A stretch of 64,000 bases of DNA, taken from Megaleporinus macrocephalus. Lineage: Eukaryota; Chordata; Actinopteri; Characiformes; Anostomidae. Position numbers and translations under genes: made by a program. The stretch spans positions 3,101,878-3,165,877 of the forward strand of contig CM038715.1 of assembly GCA_021613375.1 (NCBI GenBank), in the 5' to 3' direction. The notes under the pieces were generated by a model. It did not search any database. It worked only from the letters and a program-made list of their open reading frames with translations, and was not told where the DNA came from. Shown one piece after another: positions 47,053 through 59,900 of the stretch (its first letter is position 1; every line of letters begins with the position of its first letter).

Positions 47053-48589
47053 ATATGTTTATTTTCACGCTATGGCATTTCCAATATTTTATTTCTCAGC
47101 ACAAGCGTTGTAAGGATTAGGTCTTCAGGGCTTAAGTCTGGAAGATTTTAATGCTTGCCCCAAACAAGTTTTCAAGCCCGGAGTTAATAATATAGTGGTC
47201 TTTCTGTAAACACTGTTCTCGTTTTTAAAAACAACATTACATCACAGCAACCCAAGTACCCACCAGACCCCTCAACTGAAACTCCCACTCAGATACCACA
47301 CTGAGCGTGAATTTACTGGGGAGTAAAGGCATGGACAGTGAGTGGTTCTTGGTTTTAACATTATCACTAGAAACCTTCTACCTTTGAAAGTAGCCTTTGT
47401 TTAATAAAGTATCATCACTACAGTAATGCTAATCTCTGCTACCATTTTACTGGATATGTACTTTTAAGTTAGTGCCACGCTAACAGTGCTGACAATTGAC
47501 TTTCACCTACTGGGCTAAATAGTACAGGTGGCACTACTAGTTTAAACTCTGACTCATATAGCTAATACTTCAACTTGAAGCCTCAATCATAACATTGGAG
47601 CAAGCTTAAATATAAAATTTACAAACTGGGATTATAATATGTCTATTAATAACAATTCCTAATGAATGATACATACATTTTGTGGGAGCTAAATAGAGCG
47701 TATTTGGCACAATATACTGTTATGGAAACTACTTATAATGCATTATGCAACAGTGCAACAGTAATACATAATAAACACGGTTCTGTTTACAAGAGTTTAA
47801 ATGTGGTTTGCTAGAACAAATCCAAATTGACCAGAAGATGCTCTTTCTCAAGCAACAGTACTTGCTGACCAGTTTATGCCCATACACAAGAATGTTTATT
47901 CTTCACCTCCACACATTTAGGTCTAGAAATAACCAGCATTCCAGCAACGCTACTAATTCAGCTGGTTTTACTGCAGAGAAACAGAGATCATTTCATTGCC
48001 TTCTGTCTGGAGTTAAAAGCACAGCCTACCCGCTCTCAGCTGAAGTGCTTTGTAATGGAACCTAAAGCTGTTGGTCTTATCAGTGCATCAAAATCAAATG
48101 TTGCTCAATGAAAGTGCACCTGATTCAGTTTATTAAACTTTTATTTATTTTAGCAGTTTTACTGTTAACTGGTGAGGAGAAGGATCAGATTCCAGTTTAA
48201 AATGAAGGGATACTGGAGCTGTGCAGGCTTATATATTAAAATCTATTGTTATTCTCCGACTGGGCCTGATTTGCTAATTCAAGGTATTGAATATGTAGAG
48301 TTACGCTACACAGTTTGGTTTAAGTCATTGTAAAAATGTAAATTTATTCCCAGTCTCCAATAAAAGGAGTTCACTTTATCCTACAGGATGATGTATCTTC
48401 ATCTGTTTCTTCTCTAACTGATGAGGATAAAATGTTTCCTGTGCATCATATATCACACTGACCTTTCGGAAATGTTTATGGGATCTTTAAAATTTAAATC
48501 TAAGATGCCAACCACATTTAAAATGTGACTTTTTTTTGGAAATTGCATTAAAAGAAGCAGACAGTGAGCCAATGTTGAAATTAAGCAGC
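47053..48589. other. Intergenic sequence, nothing recognised
   Basis: No supported gene or repeat. Confidence 0.4.
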
Positions 48590-48845
48590 TCGATTGGAGT
48601 GAAATATATCGTTGCTGCCCAAAATCTCCAAAATTGCAACTTTACAGGAGAGACCAAAAACATACTTTACTTTCAATTTAAGTCAATGGAACCAGAATTT
48701 TTCGAACCTATTTTGGAGCATTTCTATTGGTCCATTCATCATGAAATTTTCACACAATGTAAATGGCAGTTTGTGTCTTTAAATGATGTAGAACTGAAAA
48801 TCGACAACAATGAAAATACATGTTTTTAATTGGACAGCAATGATA
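48590..48845 (+). repeat. Dispersed repeat, CTTTACAGG family, copy 3
   Basis: Contains GCAACTTTACAGGAGAGACC, TTACTTTCAATTTAAGTCAA, TTCTATTGGTCCATTCATCA and AATACATGTTTTTAATTGGA. It is the best-preserved partner of copy 1. A 97-codon open frame across it is incidental. Confidence 0.75.
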
Positions 48846-48998
48846 TCAGCGTGTTGTTTCTGCTAGCTATTGAAAATCTTTTCAGATCATGTAGGAGAAT
48901 AAAAAACATATAATCTGATTTTACATTACTTCTTTTGGCAGGTCTAACAGCTGACGCAGATTTACTTTATCCAATTTTAGTTTTAGTAGCACCTTTAG

Positions 48999-49203
48999 CA
49001 GAGCTCAGCAACACTGAGACGATTTACTGATCATCACATTGATTTATTACTATATTCAGACTTGGGCAGAGCTCAGTAACACTGAGATTAATAACTGCTA
49101 ATCATATGGATTTATCAGTCTATTTAGCCTTTTAGCAGAGCCCAGTATCACTGAGACTAATAACTGATCATCCCATTGATTTATCAGTCTACTCAGGCTT
49201 CTT
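48999..49203. repeat. Three diverged tandem copies of a ~68-bp unit
   Basis: Units start with GCAGAGCTCAGCAAC (48999), GCAGAGCTCAGTAAC (49066) and GCAGAGCCCAGTATC (49135). Each is followed by ACTGAGA, a TGATCAT or TAATCAT block and GATTTATYA. The spacings are 67 and 69 bp. Confidence 0.8.
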
Positions 49204-49894
49204 CCACAAATTACGTCTTTACACATTACCTGCTGAAAGTTGATAAACATTTCTGATTTATGTAATTTTTAAAAAAATGTACTGGTATTGTAAGTATTAT
49301 AAAAATATTCACTTGAAAATCTGAAAAGTAACTGAATTCTTTACAAAAGGCAACCAAAACAGAATACAGATATTAAATTCCTGTGTTGTGAATATTTGTA
49401 TTCTGTTATATCCCAGCCCTGATTTTAGACCAGCTTTGCTTGACTGTGACTTGAAAAGGTAAAGTGGCAGATCATAACTTGTCATGTCTATTAGTACCAC
49501 TGAGGTTTGATGTTGGGGGTAACCATAGATAAATTCATTAAACATGAAATAACTGTTAAATATAAAATGCTATTTATTATTTTTAGACATTTCTTGCTTA
49601 TTTTTATATTTTATTCACTCACGTATGAAATCAACAGCAAAATTAGAAATGAGAATTTGAAATCTAAATTAGAAAAATTTTAAATCTATATCAGTCTTAC
49701 CCCCTTTTGCTTTGATGACAGAGAGTGCTTAAGTGGCCATGGACGCTGATCACTAACAGTGACAGTGATTTTGATGAGTTTTTTTAAAGTAGAGATTTAA
49801 GGCTTAACCACTTTTTATCACTTAATAGTATAAGTGGAAACACTATAATCCTATAATCCTTCCTATAAATCCTGTATTCACAAAGCGTTATAAA

Positions 49895-50320
49895 AGATTT
49901 TATATAGCATGTATAATACTGTTTAATGCCTAGCGTCAATTGTTTATAAGGAGTTATAACTTCATGCATAACACATTATAAAAAAAACCCAATATGATTA
50001 TGTTAATATGAAGTAAACATGAACGTTATGTACTATAAGTAGGTTCTTGTATATTTTATGTATATCCTCTAGACCCACCACAACAGTGTAGCAGCACTCT
50101 GTGACATGCACTTGAGCATTTTGTATAACATAAGTACATTTATAATGCATTATATAGCAGGTATAATACCTTATAATGTTTGGCATAAATGTGTATTGTT
50201 GGTCTTTACAATTATATTGTTACAATAGTTAGAATTACATGCACATTGTATAAAGCAATATAATATAATATAAAGAATATATGACTTTATAAAGTTTGAT
50301 TTCATAACACATTATAAAAT
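49895..50320. repeat. Diverged direct repeats rich in TTATAA
   Basis: TTATATAGCATGTATAATAC followed by CATAACACATTATAA (49898-49981) recurs as TTATATAGCAGGTATAATAC followed by CATAACACATTATAA (50149-50317). It is an old interspersed or local duplication with no coding content. Confidence 0.55.
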
Positions 50321-50749
50321 TAACTCTTTTATAACTTTTATATGTAGTGTGCTTTTGACAGATACATTTATTGTAAACTAGTAACAGATAATATAAAGAG
50401 TGATGGAACCTGACTTCATAAGTAATATACGTATGCCTAATAAAATCCTATACATGAAATTATATCTTCTTAAGAGCAATTAAACATGCTTATGCTCAGT
50501 ATTATGTGACAAACGTATACGATATAATGCCTTATATAATATAAAGTATTATAGATACAGGGTTCTTATGAAGTGATTTGGTATGAAGCTAGTTATTTTA
50601 AGTATTTGTGAATAGGAAATGTTCTATAAATTCTGATGTTTCCTCTCACCTGATTGGCTAAAGTGTACACATATGTACCACTAGATAGTCATAGGCTGTG
50701 CTCAGTTACACGTAATTTGATTTTATTGATTGTCACTGGGCCCTGGCTG

Positions 50750-51050
50750 AGCACTGAGGACAGATCGCTAGGTATAATCCCGCAGTGCCACACTTGGATC
50801 TCAGTTATTTAGGCTCAGATTTAATATTCATTACTTTTGCAGCTTGGCTGATTTTAAGACGCTCTCGCCCCTTTTTTAACCCCTCCTTCTGCACTCATCT
50901 TCACCATCAGGAGATATGGGCTCCAGCGGCCTGTGTCCTGCCAGGGGTAAAAGAGAAGAGGACACACGCCAGTCAGCCTTCTTTATGCAATTCCCATTCC
51001 CTCGCCATCATCTTGTCTTTGTCTGCACAGCTTAGCCTGTCCTCTACAGA
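50750..51050. promoter_or_regulatory. Candidate conserved non-coding block
   Basis: Complex, non-repetitive sequence (for example TTAATATTCATTACTTTTGC and CTTTATGCAATTCCC) inside AT-rich desert. Function is inferred only from texture. Confidence 0.2.
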
Positions 51051-51589
51051 ATGGGACATGCACTCTTGTTTTGTCTTGAAATAGTGATATAAGTAGTGAA
51101 ATAAAAGATGCACTGCGTGTTTTCTTTTTATCAGAGTGGTGCCACCAATTCTCTGAATCAACTGGGGTCGCAGAATCCCCCGTCTCATTGCCCTATCACA
51201 CATGCTACCAAGCTGGGTGGGGGAATGCGAGCATGTGCTTGCTCATCCTCTGCATCCTTCGTACCTGTCACTGATACAACATCATCGAACTGCTCAGCAT
51301 GCCTGGAGGAGCATGTTAACTGCTAGTGTTAACTATCACTGAGTGGTGAATGAAGAGGGATGCCGTCTTACCAACACATAGAGAGCAAGCCCAGTAATTC
51401 TCAGCCAGTTACGTTTGAACTCCTGGACACAGATGGTGTGTGCCATCACTGGGGACCAAACTTGTGATCATCTGATAATAACATCAACACAACATACAAA
51501 AACCTTTAATATATATTAATATTGTTATATAGGTAATATACACTCACTGAGCATTTTATTAGGAACACTGTTGTTCACTTTGTAGTTCT

Positions 51590-51976
51590 ACAATTACAGA
51601 CTGGTTTTAACTGGTCTGATTTGAACTGTACCTTACACTCATTGTACTGATGCTGTCAGAATACTATTTACACTCACTTCTCGCACAAAAACACTATTGT
51701 TTAAATTTGTTACTTGCAACTTGCACTTTATGGCGGCTGCTCTTCATACTTGCACATAAAAGCACATGTAACTTTTATTTAGTATTTTTAATTTTAAAAA
51801 AGAAACAAATACTATAATTTTATTTACTTCAACTTACAATATATTATTATACTTGATATATTTTGTATATTTTTATGTAATTTTGTTATCTTTATCTACT
51901 GGTGAATGGAGGAGCAGCAAAATACAGTGTGTCTGTTTCTGCTGTGCATATGACAATAAAACTCTCGAATCTTGAA
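51590..51976 (+). mobile_element. Probable LINE/SINE 3' region
   Basis: Ends with GCATATGACAATAAAACTCT and CGAATCTTGAATTTTGA, the usual 3' terminus of a fish retroelement family. It is preceded by CTTGCACTTTATGGCGGCTG, TTGCACTT-type 3'UTR sequence. No reverse-transcriptase codons are visible. A CACTCACTGAGCATTTTATTAGGAACAC repeat end lies just upstream at 51541. Confidence 0.5.
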
Positions 51977-51988
51977 TTTTGACTGTGG

Positions 51989-51991
<3 letters not shown>

Positions 51992-52023
<32 letters not shown>
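51992..52023. repeat. (TA)n microsatellite
   Basis: Sixteen TA units. Confidence 0.9.
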
Positions 52024-52027
<4 letters not shown>

Positions 52028-52049
52028 CAGCATAATTTTTACCCTGTTC

Positions 52050-52250
52050 TTCAGTGGTCAGATCTCATTTGTGTGGTGGATCATTCTCAGCACTGCAGTG
52101 GTGATGGTGATGTGTTAATGTGTGTTGTGCTGGTGCAAGTGCATCAGATACAGCTGTGTCCTGTGGGTAGTGTCCTTTGACCAATGATGAAGGACTAGAG
52201 GATGAGCTTTGACCGACAGATGAGCTTTGACTTTACACGCTGGACCCACA
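52050..52250. repeat. ACCACCACAGAGCAGG family repeat, partial
   Basis: GTGTGGTGGATCATTCTCAG, ATGTGTTAATGTGTGTTGTG, TCAGATACAGCTGTG and ACCAATGATGAAGGACTAGA match the other copies in order. Confidence 0.65.
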
Positions 52251-52261
52251 ATAGAATGGAC

Positions 52262-52440
52262 AGTGAAAACCATATATGGCCGTTTACATTGTGTGAAACT
52301 TTCATGACCAATGGACCAATAGGAACGCTCGAAAATAGCTTGGGAAAATCTGGTTCTATTGACATATATTGAAAGTTAAGTATGTTTTGGTCTGTAATTT
52401 TGGAAATACTTGTTTCTCATTGGACAGCGACTATATAAGT
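52262..52440 (-). repeat. Dispersed repeat, CTTTACAGG family, copy 4 (inverse)
   Basis: CATGACCAATGGACCAATAG, ATTGACATATATTGAAAGTT and GTTTCTCATTGGACAGCGAC are reverse-complement counterparts of blocks in copy 3. It is nested within or adjoining the ACCACCACAGAGCAGG repeat. Confidence 0.65.
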
Positions 52441-52699
52441 ACTCCAAGAGCTTCTTGTAATTTATGAATCTTAATTTAAGTGTGTATATATTATATTATA
52501 TTATTTCATCTTTGCACAGTTTTGTTTGTGATATGTATGTGATAATAAAAACAAAGACAAATTCCTTGTATGTATGATGTTTGATTCAGATTTTTTTTCT
52601 AGTGCCTTCCAAGTGTTGACTTTGCCTGTCTGTGTTTATAGACCACTTGACCTGACCTTTTTTTTTGACCTCCAAGACTCTGTGCTAGGATAATCCAAT

Positions 52700-52800
52700 G
52701 TTGACACTGTTCTCTGGACCACCACAGAGCAGGTATTATTTTGATGGTGGTTCATTCTCAGGTCTGGTGGTGGTGCTGTGTTAGTGTGTGTTGGCCAAGA
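52700..52800. repeat. ACCACCACAGAGCAGG family repeat, short copy
   Basis: GGACCACCACAGAGCAGGTA, GGTGGTTCATTCTCAG and GTGTTAGTGTGTGTTG in the family order. Confidence 0.65.
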
Positions 52801-53029
52801 GTTCTGAAAAACACAAACACAATTTGTGGGTCTAAGAAACACAGCAAAAGTCAGTAAAGACCTAACCTGCACCACAGGAAACTATAGTCCTGAAGGAAAT
52901 AGTCCCAGTGTTCAACACAGAAGAACAACATTGAAGTAGAATTCTTTCAGATTCATTAAAATGGGACTTTAGTTTTATATCATAATTCTGTTTATTCATA
53001 AACGGCTCTTTCAAGCTCCTCATTATTTT

Positions 53030-53350
53030 ATAAAGAATGCAGGACAGACACCAATTAAACAGCTCGTTCCGGAGGAAAGAAATCTAGCGGCCTTTACGTG
53101 ACCTCTCCAGAGACAAGTGTAAGAAGAAGCTTGAGCTTTAAAGGGAATTTCACTGAATATGATCCATCTCTTATTCATCTATTATTTATTCGGTTCTGTG
53201 AAAAAAAAGAGAACTCTCACTCGAGTGTGGGAGGTGATTTTTTTTTTTCTTCCAAATGGGTAGCAATTTCCCTCCATTTAGCACCTGAGCATAATTAGCT
53301 TGAAGAGATTGCGGAGTGAGCAACATATTCATGGGACATTAACTCTCCCA
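53030..53350. promoter_or_regulatory. Candidate conserved non-coding block
   Basis: Non-repetitive block with ACACCAATTAAACAGCTCGT, GAGCATAATTAGCTTGAAGA and GGGAATTAATAGG. The paired AATTA cores resemble homeodomain sites. There is no reading frame across it. Confidence 0.25.
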
Positions 53351-53541
53351 CGTCCTCCAGTTGCAGGGAATTAATAGGAAAGATTAAAGTTTAAAGAGAG
53401 CAAACACCATAGTGGCTCAGAAGCTGGATCTGCACAGCCTGTGTGCCAGTCTCAGGCTGCAGAAGACTCTGTTCCATCAAAAGCTGAGTGTGAGTATGAA
53501 CATCTATCAAAATAGCTATCTGAGAGTAAGTTAGGAAGGAT

Positions 53542-53585
53542 AAGAGAGAGAGAGAGAAAGAGAAAGAGAGAGAGAGAGAGAGAGA
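53542..53585. repeat. (GA)n microsatellite
   Basis: Interrupted GA run. Confidence 0.9.
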
Positions 53586-53989
53586 TTCATCCAAATAATG
53601 ATCACCCTGCAATCAGTTAACACAGACAGCAGGCTGCGCACAAGTAAACGCAAAGCTCAGTTTTATAAAGGCATGAATAGTAATTGATCACATCAAATAT
53701 CACAGATTTACTTAATTACCGCTTTCGTCCCCCCCACAATCTTTCACTTTCATCTGCAACAAGACAGAACACAGATATAACAATACACGTTTTTTCTTCT
53801 TATGATGGAATGCCTCCAAAGCCTTATTAGAAACGGAGCTTATTTAACATGCTCAGAAAGATATCTCTTAATGTTTCTTCAATCTCGAGATCCATGGAGC
53901 CTAGCTTGAGGACCACACCTAGAGAATTTTCCATGTTAAAAGTTATTAAGTTGAGACATGAAGAAATTTAATTGTCCATAACATCCTAT

Positions 53990-54500
53990 CCCAGCAGCTG
54001 ATTTGAAAACTTCAGCCCTACCAGCTCTGGCGAATCTATTTTCCATATTTCAGCACCTGGCATTAGGGAGCCCGTGATTCATTTGAGTGTGTTAAGCACG
54101 GTTTTATTAGATCTGAGACAAATTTTGGTGCGGATCCCATAGATCATTAAGCATGGGGTAATTTTATCCTTGTTTCTCTAATGATGGCGTAATGGAGAGT
54201 GAATTTCTTAACTAAAGAGCACGGAACGCTCTGAAGGTCGTCCTCATCTACGGGCTCCTTCAAGCGCTTCTCTTCGAGATTGGAAAAGTGGGGAGATTTT
54301 GGAGCAAGTCATTAATAACGGTAAAGCTCAAAGCCTATTTGCATCTCACTTTCCACCTTTCACGACGGCATCTCCTGCTCCCTTATTTTTCTTCTTCTCT
54401 CCTGACTCCTGCTGCTTCTCGCTGACCATGGGCCAGAAATCCAGCCCCAGTGATCGGAATGTTATGCCTTTGTTAACACTTTCATCATCATTTTGCAGTC
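53990..54500. promoter_or_regulatory. Candidate conserved non-coding block with octamer site
   Basis: About 500 bp of complex sequence with the POU octamer ATTTGCAT at 54337-54344, AAGTCATTAATAACGGTAAA, GGGGTAATTTTATCC and TTCTCTAATGATGGCG. Exon-like continuity is absent in all frames. It has the look of a vertebrate enhancer, but this needs alignment to other fish. Confidence 0.3.
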
Positions 54501-54549
54501 ATGATTAAGGAGGGGTGAGAGGGAGAGAGAGCTAGCAGGAGACAGAGGG

Positions 54550-54585
54550 TGAGCGAGCGAGCGAGAGAGAGAGAGAGAGAGAGAG
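54550..54585. repeat. (GA)n/(GAGC)n microsatellite
   Basis: Short GAGCGAGC run continuing into GA repeats. Confidence 0.85.
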
Positions 54586-54599
54586 GCTAGAAGCTAAAT

Positions 54600-56530
54600 T
54601 CAAAAAGAACAGCCTCCGTTTGGGCTGTGGGGTAAAACCTAATTGCGTTCGAATTGTGCTGAGGGCTGAAGCAGCGAGTGCTTTATCCTCATCACTTTAG
54701 ATATTGTTCCAAGTCAATCATTTGTCACTGTGATGCATGATGGGTAGAACTCAGCTAATCAACTCTGTCTTTTTGGGGCTGCATCTCTGTCCAGCTGAGA
54801 GGAGAAGAGTGGGTAGGACAGCAGAAGAGTGAGAGGACATTATCGCCTGACCCTTCACAAACTGCACAATCACAATGTGAGCTTTCAAAACTGTATCCAT
54901 TTAAAAAAACAATATAATTTTAGATTCAAAACTATTAAAGCATCAGATTTCTAGAATATGACCAGGAGATCATAACACACGTCTTTAAAGAAAATATCAG
55001 ACATGGATTTCTAATGCTGGTCAGAACTAACAGAGAAGTGGAGAATCTTTGGATGCAACTCCAAGAGGCCAACAAGGAATCAAAGAAAAATCTGGAAACA
55101 AAAAGAAGTGAGGAAAATCAAACCAAAAAAAAAATAAAATACGGATTTTTTAACAGAACTAAAGCATCAATTCCAGGGAACAGCCAATGAAACAATAACC
55201 AACGCAGCAACATCTGTAAAGGCTGCTAAAAATTAAGTAGTGTATGACTGCATAAGATATCTATATCCATCTGATCTATAAACTGATCTAAACTGATCTA
55301 AACTAAACTACATTACAAGACTAGACATGAAGGATTAGTTGGTTCAAGACATTTTAATCCACTTTCACATAATCTGATAAAACATTAAACTTACATGCAC
55401 TTTATAAACCAATAAATACAGAAAATCTGATTTTATCAGTAAATCGTTCAACACATTTACATGTGCTTCAGTAATCAGACAATAGGAAACAGATTAGCCA
55501 ATAAATGGATAGCCAATAAACTTACAGAAGATAATTTAACAAGTAACAAGTAACAGAAAACTTTATGCCATATATTTTATTTTAAAAACAACATGTCACT
55601 TTGACTAAAATTTTTTAAATTAAAATTAAAAATAGATTAGAAGTCACAAACATTTTAAATCTTTTTTTTGTCAAGCATGTAATTGGTTTCAGTTTTACTC
55701 CAAAAGTGTTTTGTTGCCGCTCTGGCATTGCTGTCAGGCTGCTTGTCTGTTTGTGGAACGGGTGTCTGTTTTTTGGCAGAAAAAAACCCAAAATAATCAG
55801 AGTAGCGATATACATGCACTAAAAAATCTGATTACTAAACTAAACTCCAGCTCTCTTTAGAGTATGTTATTTAGATGACCATTTGAATAATCAGATATGT
55901 GCAGAAATCTAATTCTGATCAGATTTTTTGTAAATACACTCAAGTTTTTGTAAATACACTCATACTAATGTTCATTCATACTAAACAATATGTTCATACA
56001 TCTAGTGTTTATGTGCATGTGAACTGTGAACAGTATCATTTGTTACACATTTGAGTATTAAACGTGATTTAATTAAATCTCATAACATTCATTTACATAC
56101 AGAATTATAACATTTTAATTTGAACAATGATTTGTTTTGATGCCAAGATTAAACACAGCTAACATTTTTTAAATTAACTTTATCTTAAACTGTGCATTCA
56201 TACACTCAGACAGAGCACTCAGTGTTCTAGCTATTCTGGCTAGAACGCACTGCGGTATCACACGTGCACCACTTGAACCTGTAGAGTCATTACAAATGAA
56301 GCACTTCACTGAGTTTCAGCATCTAAATGTCAACCAGCTCACACTACAGCACTCCCAACCAAATCACCAAACTCGGAACGGCCCTCATCCCCACGGGCCG
56401 CCTCACTCTAAAGCAAAGGAAATCACAAGCAAAGGAGTGTGGGTGGGGGGGTTGGGGGCAGATCTAACTTGGCAAAATGTAGCTTTAATAGCCAAAGACA
56501 TTTTCCTTTCCTTCTATCTCTCGCATCACG
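54600..56530. other. Intergenic sequence, nothing recognised
   Basis: No supported gene or mobile element. Short open frames lack context. Confidence 0.4.
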
Positions 56531-56539
56531 TTTAATTGG

Positions 56540-56990
56540 AAAAGAGGCAGAATTCACTTGGAAGGGTCCTGAAAGAAACAGGGGGGAAAAAACGAAAGAA
56601 ATAAGGCTGACAAGATGATCGATTACCTGTAAGTCTACCTGACACAGAAATTAGAGTTTTTTAATGACGGGCTGCTTCTTCCTGGACATGAAATTCAAAT
56701 GCTCTCAGAGCCGTCAGGCATTGCGCGGGCCTGAACGCTCCCAGCACAGCCACTCTGTCTCTGTCACCACTCAGAGGGACATGGTTATTACCGACATGCC
56801 TTTGTATTAACCGCCTTCCCTGCAAATGGAACACACACACACACACCTTGTCGCGCTTCGTCCAGGTGGCTGGACTGCAGTCGGAGACGCTGCACACTGC
56901 TGCTGAATGACGAACACAGGGTTTCATTTGAAAGGGGGCTAAAGCAAATCTCCGCAGAAGAAAACTCTTGACATTCAACAAAACCCCATG
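56540..56990. promoter_or_regulatory. Candidate conserved non-coding block
   Basis: Complex, GC-richer block with GATGATCGATTACCTG, GGACATGAAATTCAAATGCT and GCCTTTGTATTAACCGCC. It sits beside a short CA run at 56829-56846. Minus-strand open frames here lack splice signals or motifs. Confidence 0.25.
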
Positions 56991-56999
56991 CGGTCATTT

Positions 57000-59900
57000 C
57001 TACAAACTTACTGACGTCGACTGTAGAAGCGTTTAACTTTCAAACGGCGTGCAAAGGCCTTTAATCAAAAACAGATTTAGTGTACGCTAATGTCAAGCTC
57101 CGACGCCAGATCAGGAGCACTCTCAAGCATGGAGCTGACTGTGAGGAACATCATTCGTCAAGCCTTTTACCTCAAACTGATTTAATTTACTACACAGCTG
57201 AAATAACCATCCATGAAGGAGCAGCCATATACTGATGATAAAGGGAACATATTTCTCCTTTACAACCATCAAATCACCCACCGTCTCTCACTCGGCCTCA
57301 TTTTACTAAAGAATACCAAGTTCTAAGTGTTGACAGGACATAGGTGGACAATCAAAATTACTGCTCGAGTCAAGCCTGCAGCATGTAGCAGGCTCAGAGT
57401 TGGCTGTACTTCAAAACCTATGTGAAATAATGGCTTTCTTAACCCTTAACTGCACGACACACACTGGAAATGCACTTGAAAATCTTAAACAGGATATTTA
57501 ATAGAAAAAAAAACAATGCAGAAAATATTCAGGGGTTACTCTTTTGCTGGCATATGTGCAACAATGGGATTTTAACCTGGAATGCATGCAATGGGAGTAA
57601 TCGACTGCTATAGATATAGTCTATTATTATTTTGTCTTATAAACATATTGAATTATACATATACTCCATAGGCGAGCCAGTCCAGACTGCTGAAGAAAAG
57701 CATCTGATAGAACGAGGTACACCACATCACTCAGAAAGCCTCCTGTTTCCCAAAGGAGCAGGACTTTCACACTGCAACACCACACAGTAAATGGTTTCTT
57801 GTAATGCTGCACATCATAAAACAGTTCAGATTCACCTTACAGCTGTAACGAGAAACACATTAGCATAAAAAAAAGATGAGAACATGCTTTGGACTTTGAG
57901 CTGAAGGAGCTCCAGACTCATTAACTCATGCGGTTGCTCAAGATTGTACAGCACTGCCCACCTGTGTTGACTTTTATTATTGTCAGTGTACCCAGAATTG
58001 CATCCTCAATAATAATGAGAATAGTATAATAATATAAATATAATAATAATAATGATAATATGTTTTTTTGTGCGTGGTCTTGGAAAAAATGGAACTATTC
58101 ACAGGTCTTTGTATCTGCCTGCAATAAAAAACACTGCTTTACCCGCGTGGGCTGTTTTCTCTCTGCGGTGCAATAGCGTTTTCACTGCAGTGGAGTTTTC
58201 TCTGCTAGAGGAACTTCACTTGTTCTTATATCTGTCTGTGTGTCTGTCCATAAAAGTGTATACCTGTCTATCCGTCTGTCTATATGTTTACTGTTCCGTC
58301 TCACTCAGGGGAAAAAATGAATATAGACTGTAAAAAAAAAAATTTCACTATGTTGTCTTTGGTTAAGTGTTTTAACTGAATAGCACATGCAGTGTATACC
58401 TGTGTTTGATCTCACAAAGCTTTTTACAACTTATGTAAAGAATCAGCAAACGTCCAGAGGAGAAGTGAAGGTGGATGAAAGAGACAGATAAACAGATTTA
58501 TTGGAGTTGTTGCATGTATTGTCTGTTGATATTCCAACCGTTCCCCCCACATCCAGTGACAGAGGAGAGAGGAAGAGACGGCAGCATGCATCAGTGCATT
58601 TAAATCTATACAAACGGGCTGGCTCTGACAGTGATGAATGGAAGTGCATAGAAAATGCTACGTTTAATGCATTGCTTTACTCCACTAAGTTACAGTACAT
58701 GTTCTCCTCTCCACCTGAAACACAGCCTAAACGTTCAGATGCAACCGTGGAATATGAAATGTGCACGTGTGGACATTCGGACTGGTGGAAAACGTTCTGA
58801 ATATTTTATGCTGACCTCTCGTTTTTCTTTGTACCATTTTAAGACATTTCGTTTTTATGGTTTCGTCAATCCGGTAAGCAGATTTGAAGAAAGTGTATAA
58901 ATTACCGAAGGCTTATTCCTATGAAAAATGTTTGTGATGAGCACACAATGCATTGTTGGCCTTTCTGAGCATTGCAGCAGCTGACTGAGTGGGATGGAAA
59001 TGTGAGTGTGGTGTATGTGTGGAAGAAAAAGAATAAAGTGATCGAGGCTGTCAGTCCGCATGCTTCCTTCCACACAGAAACGTTGTCTTTGCATCCATTC
59101 TAATATCCCGTATCCTTGTTCCTGAAGGAAAACATGATTATTTTGTGTGGAGAGCATATTGCTGTGTGTCTCTTTGACATTTTCCCTCCAGCTCACGAGA
59201 CCAATGGGGCAAGACCAAAATGTAGAGCAAAGTGTTGCGTGTGAGAAAGTAAGTGTTATCTGTCTACATAATACTGAGCCTCCTCGGTCTGAGAGATTCA
59301 GTTCTACGCCCGGAATAAGGCAGAGAACTGAACTGACTGGAGTGAAGGTGTAGATTTTTTTCACATTAATCAAATAAAATTAAAGTTTATTTATCACATA
59401 CATAGTCTAACATAGTAACTAGCAGTGAAATGCTTCTCCAACTGCTGACCCACACTCACACTCACATTATATTTAAAATAAATACAAAATATGAAATATA
59501 TTACATAAATACATCAATTAATACATCAACACAAAGATCTGCATTTATTTACTTTATTCATGTGAAAATTCTGTACACAGTTAAATCAAGTCAATTCAAG
59601 CAAAAGTTTAAAAAGCTTTTCTTAAACAGAGCCAAGGAACTTTGCAAGTCCCATAATAGCAAACGAGAATTAAGCTTAAAACATTAACAAGTACCTTTCG
59701 TTCTTAATAATCAAGAAAATTAATCAATTGTGTCTTATAAGATAGAAGCAGCTGGCTGTAAAAACAATGAATATTAACTAAGACTTCCTCTAACAACTTC
59801 CCAACAAGGTTTTTACACACTTCGTACCAGTGAAAACACTTCTGGCTGTAATGAAATAAACTCAAAGGACAGATACTATTGGTCATGTGGCAAAGTTTAT

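Noticed and set aside
58855..59373. 172-codon minus-strand open frame
   Set aside because: No recognisable domain, no flanking splice signals and low-complexity composition. It is treated as chance in the absence of homology.
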